The notes under the pieces: model-generated
Database searches by the model: none
What the model was told of the DNA's origin: nothing
Seen by the model: the letters and a program-made list of their open reading frames with translations, nothing else
Shown here: piece by piece, positions 16,361 through 26,799 of the stretch
Position numbering within the stretch: the first letter of the stretch is position 1
How the letters are laid out: the number at the start of each line of letters is the position of its first letter
Source of the DNA: CAVXDY01 sp963760715
GTDB taxonomy: Bacteria; Actinomycetota; Thermoleophilia; Miltoncostaeales; Miltoncostaeaceae
Assembly (NCBI GenBank): GCA_963760715.1
Contig: CAVXDY010000007.1
Location: forward strand, 620,001 to 684,000
Direction of reading: 5' to 3'
DNA length: 64,000 bases
Made by a program: the position numbers and the translations under genes

Positions 16361-17518
16361 GTGACCCGCACGGCGTACGTGACCATCGAGGGGGCGGCCT
16401 CCTACGACCTGGGGCCCGACCACCCCATGAACCCGCTGCGCCGCCGGCTGGCCGCCGACCTCATCGCCGCCTACGGGCTGCTCGAGGATCCGGGCGTCGT
16501 GCTGGTGTCGGCGCCTCGGGCCACGGATTCCCAGATCGAGCGCGTCCACGCCCCCGCCTACGTGGCCGCCGTGCGGCGCTACAGCGCCGACCCCGCCCTG
16601 GCCGCCTCCTGGGAGGCCGGTCAGTGGGGTCTCGCGGCCGGAGGGGACACCCCGGCCTTCGCGGGCATGCACGAGGCCGCCGCCGCCGTGTGCGGCGCGT
16701 CGATGGAGGCCGCGCTCGCGGTCTGGGACGGCCGGGCCGGCCAGTCGTTCGTGTGCGGAGGCGGGCTCCACCACGCCATGGTCAACCGGGCCGCGGGGTT
16801 CTGCGTCTACAACGACACGGCCGTCGCCATTCAGGCGCTCCTCGACGCCGGCGCCGAACGGGTGGCGTACATCGACATCGACGTCCACCACGGCGACGGG
16901 ACGCAGTGGATCTTCTACGAGGAGCCCCGGGTGCTGACGTGCTCCGTGCACGAGACGGGCCGGTACCTCTTCCCGGGCACGGGGGGGATGGCCGAGCGGG
17001 GGATCGGAGCGGCGGTGGGGACCTCGATCAACGTCCCGCTGCCGCCCAACTCCGGCGACCGGCCCTACCTGAGGGCGATCGAAGAGGTCATCGCCCCGGC
17101 GGTGCTCGACTTCGCGCCCGACGTGATCGTGACCCAGGACGGCGCGGATCCCCACCACGCCGACCCGCTGGCCCACCTCCAGGTCACCATGCCCGCCTTC
17201 CCGCGCGCCTACCGCGTCCTGCACGAGATCGCCCGCGAGGCCGCCGGCGGGCGCTGGGTGGCGCTGGGCGGGGGCGGCTACACCTTCGAGGTCCTCCCGC
17301 GGGCGTGGACGCTGCTCTTCGCCGAGATGCTGGGGGTGGAGCTCGACGACGACATCCCGGAGTACTGGCGGGAGGCGTCCGAGGAGATGGCCGGCGTCCC
17401 GCTGCCGCACCACCTGTCGGACGATCCCGAGCCCGAGGTGCCCCTGCCCGAGCGGACGCGCGCCGACCTGGAGGGCGACCGCGTCGTCAACGAGGCCCGC
17501 GCGTTCCTCCTCGCCTAG
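16361..17518 (+). CDS. acuC: AcuC-type (histone deacetylase-like) protein
   Basis: 385 residues, GTG start. Zinc-dependent deacetylase fold. Metal ligands by alignment to class I HDACs are Asp174 and His176 (DIDVHHGDG) and Asp263 (DGADPHHADPL). The active-site His pair is in GGGLHHAM and the GGGGYTFEVLPRAW motif closes the pocket. In Bacillus AcuC deacetylates acetyl-CoA synthetase, so a role in lysine deacetylation of acyl-CoA enzymes is plausible. Stands just before an unrelated ABC ATPase (12-bp gap). Confidence 0.9.
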   Translation: MTRTAYVTIEGAASYDLGPDHPMNPLRRRLAADLIAAYGLLEDPGVVLVSAPRATDSQIERVHAPAYVAAVRRYSADPALAASWEAGQWGLAAGGDTPAFAGMHEAAAAVCGASMEAALAVWDGRAGQSFVCGGGLHHAMVNRAAGFCVYNDTAVAIQALLDAGAERVAYIDIDVHHGDGTQWIFYEEPRVLTCSVHETGRYLFPGTGGMAERGIGAAVGTSINVPLPPNSGDRPYLRAIEEVIAPAVLDFAPDVIVTQDGADPHHADPLAHLQVTMPAFPRAYRVLHEIAREAAGGRWVALGGGGYTFEVLPRAWTLLFAEMLGVELDDDIPEYWREASEEMAGVPLPHHLSDDPEPEVPLPERTRADLEGDRVVNEARAFLLA

Positions 17519-17530
17519 TGTCCTAGCGCG

Positions 17531-18343
17531 ATGACGACCGCCATCGAGATGGCCGGCGTCGGCGTCTGGCGCATCCAGCGCGGCAGGGAGCGGGCGGTGC
17601 TGCTGGAGGACATCGACTGGGTCGTGCGGCCCGGCGAGCGCTGGGCGATGATCGGCCCGAACGGGGCCGGCAAGACGACGCTCCTCACGCTGGCGGGGGC
17701 CGAGGGGCACCCGAGCGAGGGCACGGCGCGGGTGCTGGGCCACGCGCTGGGCGCCGTGGACGTCCGCGCGCTGCGCGCGTCGATCGGCCACGTGGACGCC
17801 ACCATGGCCGCCCGGTTCCGCTCGGCCGCCACCGCGATGGAGGTCGCGCTCACCGGCGCCACCGGCTCGATCGCGCTCCTGCGCGACCGGCTGACCGCGG
17901 CCGACCGCGAGCGGGCCCGCGAGCTGCTCGAGATGATGGGCTGCGCCCGCCTGGCCGACCGGCGCCTCGCCGTGCTGTCGCGGGGCGAGCAGCAGCGGGT
18001 CCTGCTGGCCCGTGCCCTGGTGCCCCGGCCGCGCCTGCTGCTGCTCGACGAGCCCACCGCCGGGCTCGACCTGCCGGGGCGCGAGGCCTTCCTCGAGCGC
18101 CTGGACGCGCTCGCCGCGGGCGAGCCGGGCCTCACGACCGTGCAGGTGAGCCACCACCTGGAGGAGCTCGCCGTCTCGACCACGCACGCGCTGCTCCTGG
18201 CGGGCGGCCGGGTGGTCGTCCAGGGGACGGCCGCCCAGGCCCTCAGCGAGCGGAACCTGTCGCGCTGCTTCGGCGCCCCCGTGCGCCTGGCGCGCGTGGG
18301 GGGCCGGCTGCTCGCGGTGATCGATCGCGGGGCCGCCGCGTGA
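17531..18343 (+). CDS. Orphan ABC transporter ATP-binding protein
   Basis: 270 residues, ATG start. Walker A GPNGAGKTT, signature LSRGEQQR, Walker B LLLLDEPTAGLD and H-loop VSHH are all present, so it should hydrolyse ATP. The architecture resembles single-domain ModF/iron-type ATPases (early VWRIQRGRERAVLLEDIDW). No permease or substrate-binding gene is nearby; the next gene starts inside its stop codon (GTGA). It may serve a remote permease or act as a soluble ATPase. Confidence 0.88.
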   Translation: MTTAIEMAGVGVWRIQRGRERAVLLEDIDWVVRPGERWAMIGPNGAGKTTLLTLAGAEGHPSEGTARVLGHALGAVDVRALRASIGHVDATMAARFRSAATAMEVALTGATGSIALLRDRLTAADRERARELLEMMGCARLADRRLAVLSRGEQQRVLLARALVPRPRLLLLDEPTAGLDLPGREAFLERLDALAAGEPGLTTVQVSHHLEELAVSTTHALLLAGGRVVVQGTAAQALSERNLSRCFGAPVRLARVGGRLLAVIDRGAAA

Positions 18344-18897
18344 GCCCGGCCGCGCCGCCGCCGCGCGTCGCCGTCTTCGGCAGCGCGCGGCTGCTGCCGG
18401 AAGATCCCGAGTACCACGAGGCCCGGCGCACGGGCGAGCTCATCGCCCGCGCGGGCTGGACCCTCTGCACCGGCGGCTACGACGGGGCGATGGCGGCGGC
18501 GTCCGAGGGGGCGTCGGCCGCCGGGGGGCACGTCGTGGGGATCACGGTGTCCGCGTGGTCGGACCGGCGCAGCGCCAACCGCTGGGTGGCCGAGGAGCGC
18601 GCCGCGGAAACCCTGGTCGCCCGCCTCACGGAGCTGGTCCACTCGGACGCGTGGGTGGCGATGGCGGGCGGCGTCGGGACCCTCTCGGAGGTCGCGCTGG
18701 CGTGGAACCTCCTCCAGACCGCCGAGCTCGGCCCCCGGCCGCTGGTGCTGCTGGGCCCCCGCTGGCGGACGCTCCTCCCCGTCCTCCGGGAGCAACTCGT
18801 CATCGATGACCGCGACATGGCGCTGGTGACGCTGGCCGACGACCCGGAGACGGCCGTCGCCGCGGTCACGGCCTCCCTGGGCCCCCCGGGTCCCTGA
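18340..18897 (+). CDS. LOG-family protein (Rossmann nucleotide-binding)
   Basis: 185 residues, GTG overlapping the ATPase stop by 4 bp. Rossmann start VAVFGSARL, then CTGGYDGAMAAASEGA and the LOG-type motif MAGGVGTLSEVALAWNLLQ, a variant of PGGxGTxxE. LOG enzymes are nucleotide phosphoribohydrolases (cytokinin-activating in plants and some Actinobacteria), but the first Pro is Ala here and this branch is mostly uncharacterised. Translational coupling to an ABC ATPase is unusual. Confidence 0.82.
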   Translation: MSPAAPPPRVAVFGSARLLPEDPEYHEARRTGELIARAGWTLCTGGYDGAMAAASEGASAAGGHVVGITVSAWSDRRSANRWVAEERAAETLVARLTELVHSDAWVAMAGGVGTLSEVALAWNLLQTAELGPRPLVLLGPRWRTLLPVLREQLVIDDRDMALVTLADDPETAVAAVTASLGPPGP

Positions 18898-18910
18898 GCA
18901 CCGGCTCGGC

Positions 18911-20380
18911 TCAGGCCGCGCGGTTGGGCTGGCGCTCCTCCGGGGCGGCGCCCGCCACGACGCGGTTGCGCCCGCCCGCCTTGGCGGCGTAGAGGCGCGC
19001 GTCGGCCGCCGCGCGGAGGCCGGCGCCGTCGCCGTGGCGCCCGGCGTCCCACGCGGCCACGCCCAGGCTCACCGTGACCGGGCCGAACGGCCCCGCCATG
19101 TCCTGGACGCCCCTCCGCACCCGTTCGGCCACCTCGGCCGCGGCCGCCTCGTCGGCGCCGGGGAGCAGGAGCGCGAACTCCTCGCCGCCCACGCGGCAGG
19201 CGCGGTCCTCGGTGCGCGCGGTTTCCGAGAGCACCCGCGCCACGTCGGCCAGGGCCTGGTCTCCCGCGACGTGGCCGTGCCGGTCGTTGAACGCCTTGAA
19301 GTGGTCCACGTCGATCATCACCAGGCTCAGGGGAGCCCCCGCCCGCTGTGCGCGGGCGAGCTCCTCCGGCAGCGCCTCGTCGAACGCCCGGCGATTCCCG
19401 AGCGCGGTGAGCGGGTCGATGCGCGACAGGTGCTCCAGCCGGCGCATCAGCTCGACGCGACCGCAGGCCTCGGCGAGGGTCGTGGCCAGGGTCCGCAGCG
19501 CCAGGAGCTGCTGGGCCCGCACGGTGGCGCGGCCCATGCGGGGGATGGGCCGGCTGGCCGCGATGGCCCCCAGCGGCACCTCTCCGCCGCCCTCGCTCTC
19601 GCGCGTCACCACCGGCAGCTCGAGCACGACCCGGCCGGCCTCGCGCCAGGTGCGCTCCGTGGCCGGCTCGCCGTCGAGGCGCACGTCCGCGTCCCAGCCG
19701 GGCAGGAGCGCGGACGCCGCCCCCCGGGCCATGCCCGCGAGCTCCGTCCGGTCGTTCGTGCCCACGAAGGCGCTCGACGCCTCGTGAAGGGTCGCCATCC
19801 GCTCCCCGCGCCGGCGCAGCTCGCTCTCGTTGACGGACGTGTAGACCCCGGCGACCACGACGACGGCCACCGACAGCAGCAGCGGGGGCGCCACGGCGTC
19901 CGCCACGCCCTGGTCCACGCCGTCGATCACCTGGAGGGCGAGCACCACCAGCCCGCTGAGCACGATCGCCTTGACGCCCGTCCGCACCGACACGGCGAGC
20001 GTGGCGGCCAGGCAGAAGACGGGCAGGAGCCACAGGGCCGAGCTGGTGACCCCCCCCGACTCGTAGGCCAGCAGCAGGACCAGCAGGGCGTCGACCACCA
20101 GGGCCGCGTCCACCGCCGTGCGCAGCGTCCGGGGCCACCGGCTGGGCAGCCACCGCAGCACGGCCTGGGCGGCCAGCGCGGCGAGGCAGCCCGCCACCGC
20201 CACGGCGCGCTCGCGCGCGCTCAGGTCGAGCCAGGGGGTCAGGGTCGCGATGGCGATGATCCCCAGGGCGAGCACCCGCCCGGCCGCCATCGCCGCGTGG
20301 CGCTCCTCGAGCGAATACCAGTCGCGGCGCGCGCGGGCGCCGGCGAGTGAGGTCCAACGGGATGGGTTGGTGCTCGACAT
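18911..20380 (-). CDS. Membrane diguanylate cyclase (GGDEF)
   Basis: 489 residues from the ATG at 20380 (GAGGGGGA just before it); an in-frame GTG at 20410 is the alternative. Five or six N-terminal TM helices (about residues 35-190), a GAF-like region, then GGDEF. The active site reads GGEEF in CRVGGEEFALLLPGADE, with upstream DVDHFKAFNDRHGHVAGD supplying the metal-binding Asp residues. It should make cyclic di-GMP. The RxxD product-inhibition site position is not evident. Divergent from the Pro-rich exported protein at 20455. Confidence 0.9.
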   Translation of the reverse strand: MSSTNPSRWTSLAGARARRDWYSLEERHAAMAAGRVLALGIIAIATLTPWLDLSARERAVAVAGCLAALAAQAVLRWLPSRWPRTLRTAVDAALVVDALLVLLLAYESGGVTSSALWLLPVFCLAATLAVSVRTGVKAIVLSGLVVLALQVIDGVDQGVADAVAPPLLLSVAVVVVAGVYTSVNESELRRRGERMATLHEASSAFVGTNDRTELAGMARGAASALLPGWDADVRLDGEPATERTWREAGRVVLELPVVTRESEGGGEVPLGAIAASRPIPRMGRATVRAQQLLALRTLATTLAEACGRVELMRRLEHLSRIDPLTALGNRRAFDEALPEELARAQRAGAPLSLVMIDVDHFKAFNDRHGHVAGDQALADVARVLSETARTEDRACRVGGEEFALLLPGADEAAAAEVAERVRRGVQDMAGPFGPVTVSLGVAAWDAGRHGDGAGLRAAADARLYAAKAGGRNRVVAGAAPEERQPNRAA

Positions 20381-20454
20381 TCCCCCTCGGCAAGCGGTTT
20401 CCGGGCTCACGTTAGCCGCTTCGAAAAGAATTTTGGCAAAGGGCTAAAGGAATC

Positions 20455-21486
20455 GTGGGTACCTGCCGATATGGGCGGCTGCCGGTGATCTCCGCCTTCC
20501 AACCCACTCCCCGGGCCCGCCGACGACGGGCACTCGGCCTCGCCGCGGCCCTCGCGACCCTCGGCCTGGGCGCCGCGCCCGCCATGTCGGCTCCCGCCAA
20601 CGGGCTCCTCACGGTGCCGGAGGCGGAGCAGCCCACGCCCGCGCCCGCCCCGCCCGAGGCCGAGCTGCGCCCCGCCGACCCGCCGGGCCTCGATCTGCCC
20701 CTCCTGCCCGAGCCCGCCCCCGACCCCGCGCCGCAGCCGGTGCCGGCGCCCGCGGCGGACCTCGCGCCCCTGCTCGCTCCGTCGCCCGGCCTGGTGGAGC
20801 CGGTGCCCCTCCTGGCACCGGCGCCCGGCGCGATGGACGACGCCGGGGCGAGCAGCCTCTCGCACGTCACGAGCGCCTCCTCGCCCGTCGCACCGGCCGA
20901 GGACTCGACGACCCTCGCCGCCGACACGCCGCAGGGGACCGGCTCCGCGTCCCCCCAGCCCACGACGGGCGCCGCCGCGCCGGACGCCGGCGCGAGCGAC
21001 GCGGGCCCCGGCGCCGTCTCCCCGGCGGCGCCCACCCCATCCGGGACGGTCACCGCGGCCACCCTGATGCCCGTCATCGACGCGGTCTCCCGTCCGATCG
21101 GGCCTGCGCGGCGATCGCGGGAGATCGCGCCCACCGGCGCCGGCCGCCGCCCCGCCGCCCCCGTCCGCGTGGCCGCCCTCGGGCCGGTCCCGCGCACCGC
21201 GCCCCCCGGCTCCACGACGCCGGCCGGAACGCCCGGCCCGCCGCCGCCGGCCGTCGCGGACCCGCCCCGCGTGCACCACCGCTCGCCCGTGGCCGGCATC
21301 CCCCCCGCCGCCGCCCGGGGCGTGGTCCGTGCCGTCACCGACGCGGGGCGCTCGCCCTGGCTGCCGATCGCGCTCCTCCTGGCCACGGTGGCCTACGTCC
21401 TGGGCCAGCGGCTCATGGACGGCGGCGCGAAGCTCTCGCACGCGGGACACGGAGACGAGCCGGACGACGAGCTGATCGAGCTCTAG
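20455..21486 (+). CDS. Exported Pro/Ala-rich protein with C-terminal membrane anchor
   Basis: 343 residues from GTG 20455 (GTG 20485 also possible). N-terminal signal-like segment RRRALGLAAALATLGLGAAPAMSAPA, about 240 residues of low-complexity Ala/Pro/Ser/Thr sequence, then one TM helix (WLPIALLLATVAYVLG) and a short acidic tail HGDEPDDELIEL. Probably an extracytoplasmic stalk anchored at its C-terminus. No domain recognised. A rival frame on the other strand (20412-21386) lacks signal and membrane segments. Confidence 0.6.
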   Translation: MGTCRYGRLPVISAFQPTPRARRRRALGLAAALATLGLGAAPAMSAPANGLLTVPEAEQPTPAPAPPEAELRPADPPGLDLPLLPEPAPDPAPQPVPAPAADLAPLLAPSPGLVEPVPLLAPAPGAMDDAGASSLSHVTSASSPVAPAEDSTTLAADTPQGTGSASPQPTTGAAAPDAGASDAGPGAVSPAAPTPSGTVTAATLMPVIDAVSRPIGPARRSREIAPTGAGRRPAAPVRVAALGPVPRTAPPGSTTPAGTPGPPPPAVADPPRVHHRSPVAGIPPAAARGVVRAVTDAGRSPWLPIALLLATVAYVLGQRLMDGGAKLSHAGHGDEPDDELIEL

Positions 21487-21498
21487 CTCTCGTCTAGT

Positions 21499-22221
21499 CT
21501 AGGAGGGCTGGTCCTCGAGCTCGGCGGCGGCGGCGCGGGTCAGCAGCCACGTCAGCTCGCCCTGGGGCCTGACGCGCCCCGCCGGGAGCTCCGGATCCCC
21601 TGCGACCGCCCGCGGCACGACGGGCGCCTTCGCGGCGTCGCCCACCACCATCAGCACCCGCCGGGCGGCGTTGATCACGCTCAGCGTCATGCTCACGCGC
21701 CAGGGCTGGGGCAGCTCCGCCCGGTGCACCGGCACCATCAGCCGGTCCGAGTCCAGCTCCGGGCCCCCGGGGAACAGCGAGGCGGTATGGCCGTCGGGGC
21801 CCATGCCCAGCAGCACCAGGTCGAGCACGGGCACGGGGTCGCCGGGGACGGCCGCGCGCAGCTCGCGCCCGGCCGCGGCGGCGGCCTCCTCGGGCGGCAG
21901 CTCCCCGGGGATGCGGTGCACCTGCTCGGGGCGGAGCGGGATGCGGTCGAGGAGGGCCTCGCGGGCCATGCGGTAGTTCGAGCCCTCGTCGTCCGGGGGC
22001 ACGCAGCGCTCGTCTCCGAAGAAGAACTCGACGCGGCCCCACGGGGGGCAGCGCGCGGCGAGGTGCTGGTAGGTCGCCCTCGGCGTCGAGCCCCCGGCCA
22101 GGGCGATCGTGGCCCGCCCGCCGGCCGGGGCCCCGAGCACCAGGCGCTCGATGCGGGCGGCGGCCTCGTCCGCGAGGGCCGCGAGGTCCTCGACCACCAC
22201 GACCTGGCGGGTGCCGCTCAC
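21499..22221 (-). CDS. pgl: 6-phosphogluconolactonase
   Basis: 240 residues from the GTG at 22221, which overlaps the opcA stop by 4 bp. It hydrolyses 6-phosphogluconolactone, the second step of the oxidative pentose phosphate pathway. Hallmarks: LAGGSTPRATY, FFGDERCVPPDDEGSNYRM and GMGPDGHTASLFPG (catalytic His region). Standard length. Last gene of the guaB-tkt-zwf-opcA-pgl series. Confidence 0.94.
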   Translation of the reverse strand: MSGTRQVVVVEDLAALADEAAARIERLVLGAPAGGRATIALAGGSTPRATYQHLAARCPPWGRVEFFFGDERCVPPDDEGSNYRMAREALLDRIPLRPEQVHRIPGELPPEEAAAAAGRELRAAVPGDPVPVLDLVLLGMGPDGHTASLFPGGPELDSDRLMVPVHRAELPQPWRVSMTLSVINAARRVLMVVGDAAKAPVVPRAVAGDPELPAGRVRPQGELTWLLTRAAAAELEDQPS

Positions 22222-23234
22222 GCGGCCGCCCGGAGGGCCCGCTCGAAGGCCTGGTCGCGCCGCTGCAGCTCCAGCTCTCCGCCCAGGAGCCGTGCGCGGT
22301 CGGGGGCGGGGAGGGGGAGCACCCGCCGGCGGTCGGTCCCGTCGGGCTCGGTCACGCAGACCGCCGCCGCGCCGCGGCCCGGCAGGCGCTCGATGGCGAC
22401 GCTGCGCCCCGAGCGCGACCCGGCCATCTCCACGGCAACCAGCTCGTCCCCGTCGCCGGACCGCCGCTCCAGCGTCACGGTCAGCGTCTCCCCGACGATG
22501 CTCCGGAGCCATCCCGCCATCAGCAGGGCCTTGGCGTTCGGCCGCTCCCCCGGATGGGCCACGACCGCCGACGCGGGCGCCCCGCGCAGGCCGGCGAGCG
22601 CCCCGTCGTCCACCACCTGGGCGATCAGCCGGCGCCACGAGGTGATCGAGGCCCAGGCCATGTCGGTGACCAGGGGCCCGTCCGCCGATATCCAGGCGGC
22701 CAGGGTCGCGAGCGCCGCCGCCGCGTCGTCGTCGCGGTCGACCTCGGTCACCACCCGGTCGCAGAGCTCGGCGAGGCCCGCCAGCGGCCCGTCCGGCGAC
22801 GGATCGGGGGCCCCCGGCCACCAGAGCACGGTCGGCAGCTCCGAGCGCAGGAGGGGCACGATGGCGCTCGCGGCCCCCCTGCGGGCCTCGCCCCGCAGCG
22901 TCAGCTCCACACGCTCCACGACGGTCGCGCGCCCGCCGGTCAGGCGGCAGCTCGTGCTCACCGCCGCGTCGATGCCCTCGCCGTCCGCCGACCAGCTCAC
23001 GAGCACGGCGCGCGAGGGCTGGTGGTCCGACAGGTGCTCCACCACCTCGCGCATCGCATCCAGGTCCCCGGAGGGGCAGTGGACGATCAGGTTGAGGACG
23101 CCCGACAGGGTGAACGGCGGGCCGCCGTCGGCCGGCCGGCGCTGCTCGGCCAGGCGCTCGGCCACGTCGGACACGGTCACGCCGCGGCCGTCCCAGCCGC
23201 TGAGGCTGCTCCGGGGGGCGGCCGTCGCGCTCAC
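22218..23234 (-). CDS. opcA: OpcA, glucose-6-phosphate dehydrogenase assembly/activator protein
   Basis: 338 residues from the GTG at 23234, chosen because it overlaps the zwf stop as GTGA exactly as pgl overlaps opcA; GTG 23246 would add four residues. Typical OpcA features: FTLSGVLNLIVHC, the HPSRAVLV-like QPSRAVLVSW, PLLRSELPTVLWWPG and DMAWASITSWRRLIAQ. In cyanobacteria and Actinobacteria OpcA binds and activates G6PDH, linking it to redox state. Found only with zwf, as here. Confidence 0.92.
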   Translation of the reverse strand: MSATAAPRSSLSGWDGRGVTVSDVAERLAEQRRPADGGPPFTLSGVLNLIVHCPSGDLDAMREVVEHLSDHQPSRAVLVSWSADGEGIDAAVSTSCRLTGGRATVVERVELTLRGEARRGAASAIVPLLRSELPTVLWWPGAPDPSPDGPLAGLAELCDRVVTEVDRDDDAAAALATLAAWISADGPLVTDMAWASITSWRRLIAQVVDDGALAGLRGAPASAVVAHPGERPNAKALLMAGWLRSIVGETLTVTLERRSGDGDELVAVEMAGSRSGRSVAIERLPGRGAAAVCVTEPDGTDRRRVLPLPAPDRARLLGGELELQRRDQAFERALRAAA

Positions 23235-24769
23235 AGGCGCCGCCACTCCCGGCCCTCGCTCGTCATCAGGCTCTCGGCCTCCTCCGGCCCCCAGCTCCCG
23301 GCCGCGTAGTTCGGGAACGGCCCCGGGGTCGCGGCCCAGTCCTGGATGAGGTCCTCCAGGATCTCCCAGGCGCGCTCCACCTCGTCCCAGCGCGCGAACA
23401 GGGTCGAGTCGCCCAGGAGCGCGTCGAGCAGGAGCCGCTCGTAGGCCTCCGGCGACCCCTGGAGGAACGAGCTGCCGTAGGAGAAGTCCATGCTCACCTC
23501 CCGCAGGTCGATCTGGGGGCCCGGCACCTTGGCCAGGAACCGCAGCGAGGCGCCCTCGTCGGGCTGGATGCGCAGCACGAGGAGGTTGGGGTGCACGGTC
23601 TCGACCGCCGTCGAGGCGAAGGGAAGGTGCGGCGCCGGCTTGAACTGGATCGCCACCTCGGTCGCCCGGCGGGGCAGGCGCTTGCCGGTGCGCAGGTAGA
23701 ACGGCGTCCCCGACCAGCGCCAGTTGTCGACCGTGACGCGCATGGCGACGAACGTCTCCGTGTTCGACCGGGGGTCAACGCCCTCCTCGTCGCGGTAGCC
23801 CGGCACGCGCTCGCCCCCGATCCACCCCGGCCCGTACTGGCCGCGCACCGCGTCGGCGGTGTCCTCCTCGAAGGGCGGGATCGCGCGGAGGACCTTCACC
23901 TTCTCGTCGCGCACCTCGCGGCTCTCGAAGCGCGCGGGCGGCTCCATGGCGACGATCGAGAGCACCTGGAGCATGTGGTTCTGAACGATGTCGCGGAGCG
24001 CTCCGCTGCGGTCGTAGTAGCCGCCGCGGGTGCCGACGCCGAGCTCCTCGGCCACCGTGATCTGGACGTGGTCCACGTAGCGGCGGTTCCAGATCGGCTC
24101 GAAGATGGAGTTCCCGAAGCGCAGGACCAGGATGTTCTGGACCGTCTCCTTCCCGAGGTAGTGGTCGATCCGATAGACCTGCCGCTCGCGGAAGGCCGCG
24201 TTCAGCCGGTTGTTCAGCTCCCGCGCCGAGGCGAGATCCGCGCCGAAGGGCTTCTCGATCACCAGCCGGGCGAACGGCTCGTCGCCGTCGCCCTCCTCCG
24301 CCAGCCCCGCGGATCCGAGGCTCTCCGCGATGACCGGGAAGAAGTCCGGGGCGGTCGCGAGATAGAAGAGCCGGTTGCCGCGGGTGCCCCCCTGGGCGTC
24401 GAGCTCCTCGAGGAGGGCCTTCAGGCGGCGGAAGCCCGCGCGCTCGTTGAACGGGACCGACATGTAGCGCAGGCGGCGCGCGAAGCCGTCCCACACGTCG
24501 TCGTCCACGGGGAAGCGGCCGTGGGCCTCCACGCCCGCGCGCATGCGGGCCCGGAACTCGTCGTCCGTGAGCTCCGAGCGCGCCACGCCGACCACCGTGG
24601 TCTCGGGCGGCAGGAGCTGCTGGACGGCCAGGCTGTACAGGGCCGGCATGAGCTTGCGCTGCGTGAGATCCCCGGTGGCGCCGAAGATCACGATGGCGGC
24701 GGGAGAGGGCGTGCGCGCCAGCCGCACGTCGCGGATCGCCTCGGTGCCGACGGCCTCGGCGATGCTCAC
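23231..24769 (-). CDS. zwf: Glucose-6-phosphate 1-dehydrogenase
   Basis: 512 residues, GTG start. It oxidises glucose-6-phosphate with NADP+. The coenzyme motif FGATGDLTQRKL is near residue 30 and the active-site RIDHYLGKETVQN around residue 195 contains the catalytic His and Lys. The C-terminus carries the usual VEIQFKPAP-type stretch (VAIQFKPAPHLPF). Full length. Nineteen bp downstream of tkt; the next gene, opcA, overlaps by 4 bp. Confidence 0.96.
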   Translation of the reverse strand: MSIAEAVGTEAIRDVRLARTPSPAAIVIFGATGDLTQRKLMPALYSLAVQQLLPPETTVVGVARSELTDDEFRARMRAGVEAHGRFPVDDDVWDGFARRLRYMSVPFNERAGFRRLKALLEELDAQGGTRGNRLFYLATAPDFFPVIAESLGSAGLAEEGDGDEPFARLVIEKPFGADLASARELNNRLNAAFRERQVYRIDHYLGKETVQNILVLRFGNSIFEPIWNRRYVDHVQITVAEELGVGTRGGYYDRSGALRDIVQNHMLQVLSIVAMEPPARFESREVRDEKVKVLRAIPPFEEDTADAVRGQYGPGWIGGERVPGYRDEEGVDPRSNTETFVAMRVTVDNWRWSGTPFYLRTGKRLPRRATEVAIQFKPAPHLPFASTAVETVHPNLLVLRIQPDEGASLRFLAKVPGPQIDLREVSMDFSYGSSFLQGSPEAYERLLLDALLGDSTLFARWDEVERAWEILEDLIQDWAATPGPFPNYAAGSWGPEEAESLMTSEGREWRRL

Positions 24770-24788
24770 GGGGCCATTACTCTCAGTC

Positions 24789-26786
<1,998 letters not shown>

Positions 26787-26799
26787 CGGATCCTCGCTC

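Noticed and set aside
20412..21386. Minus-strand frame opposite the Pro-rich exported protein
   Set aside because: The plus strand has a signal peptide and a C-terminal TM helix; the minus translation is Gly/Ala/Arg low complexity without either.
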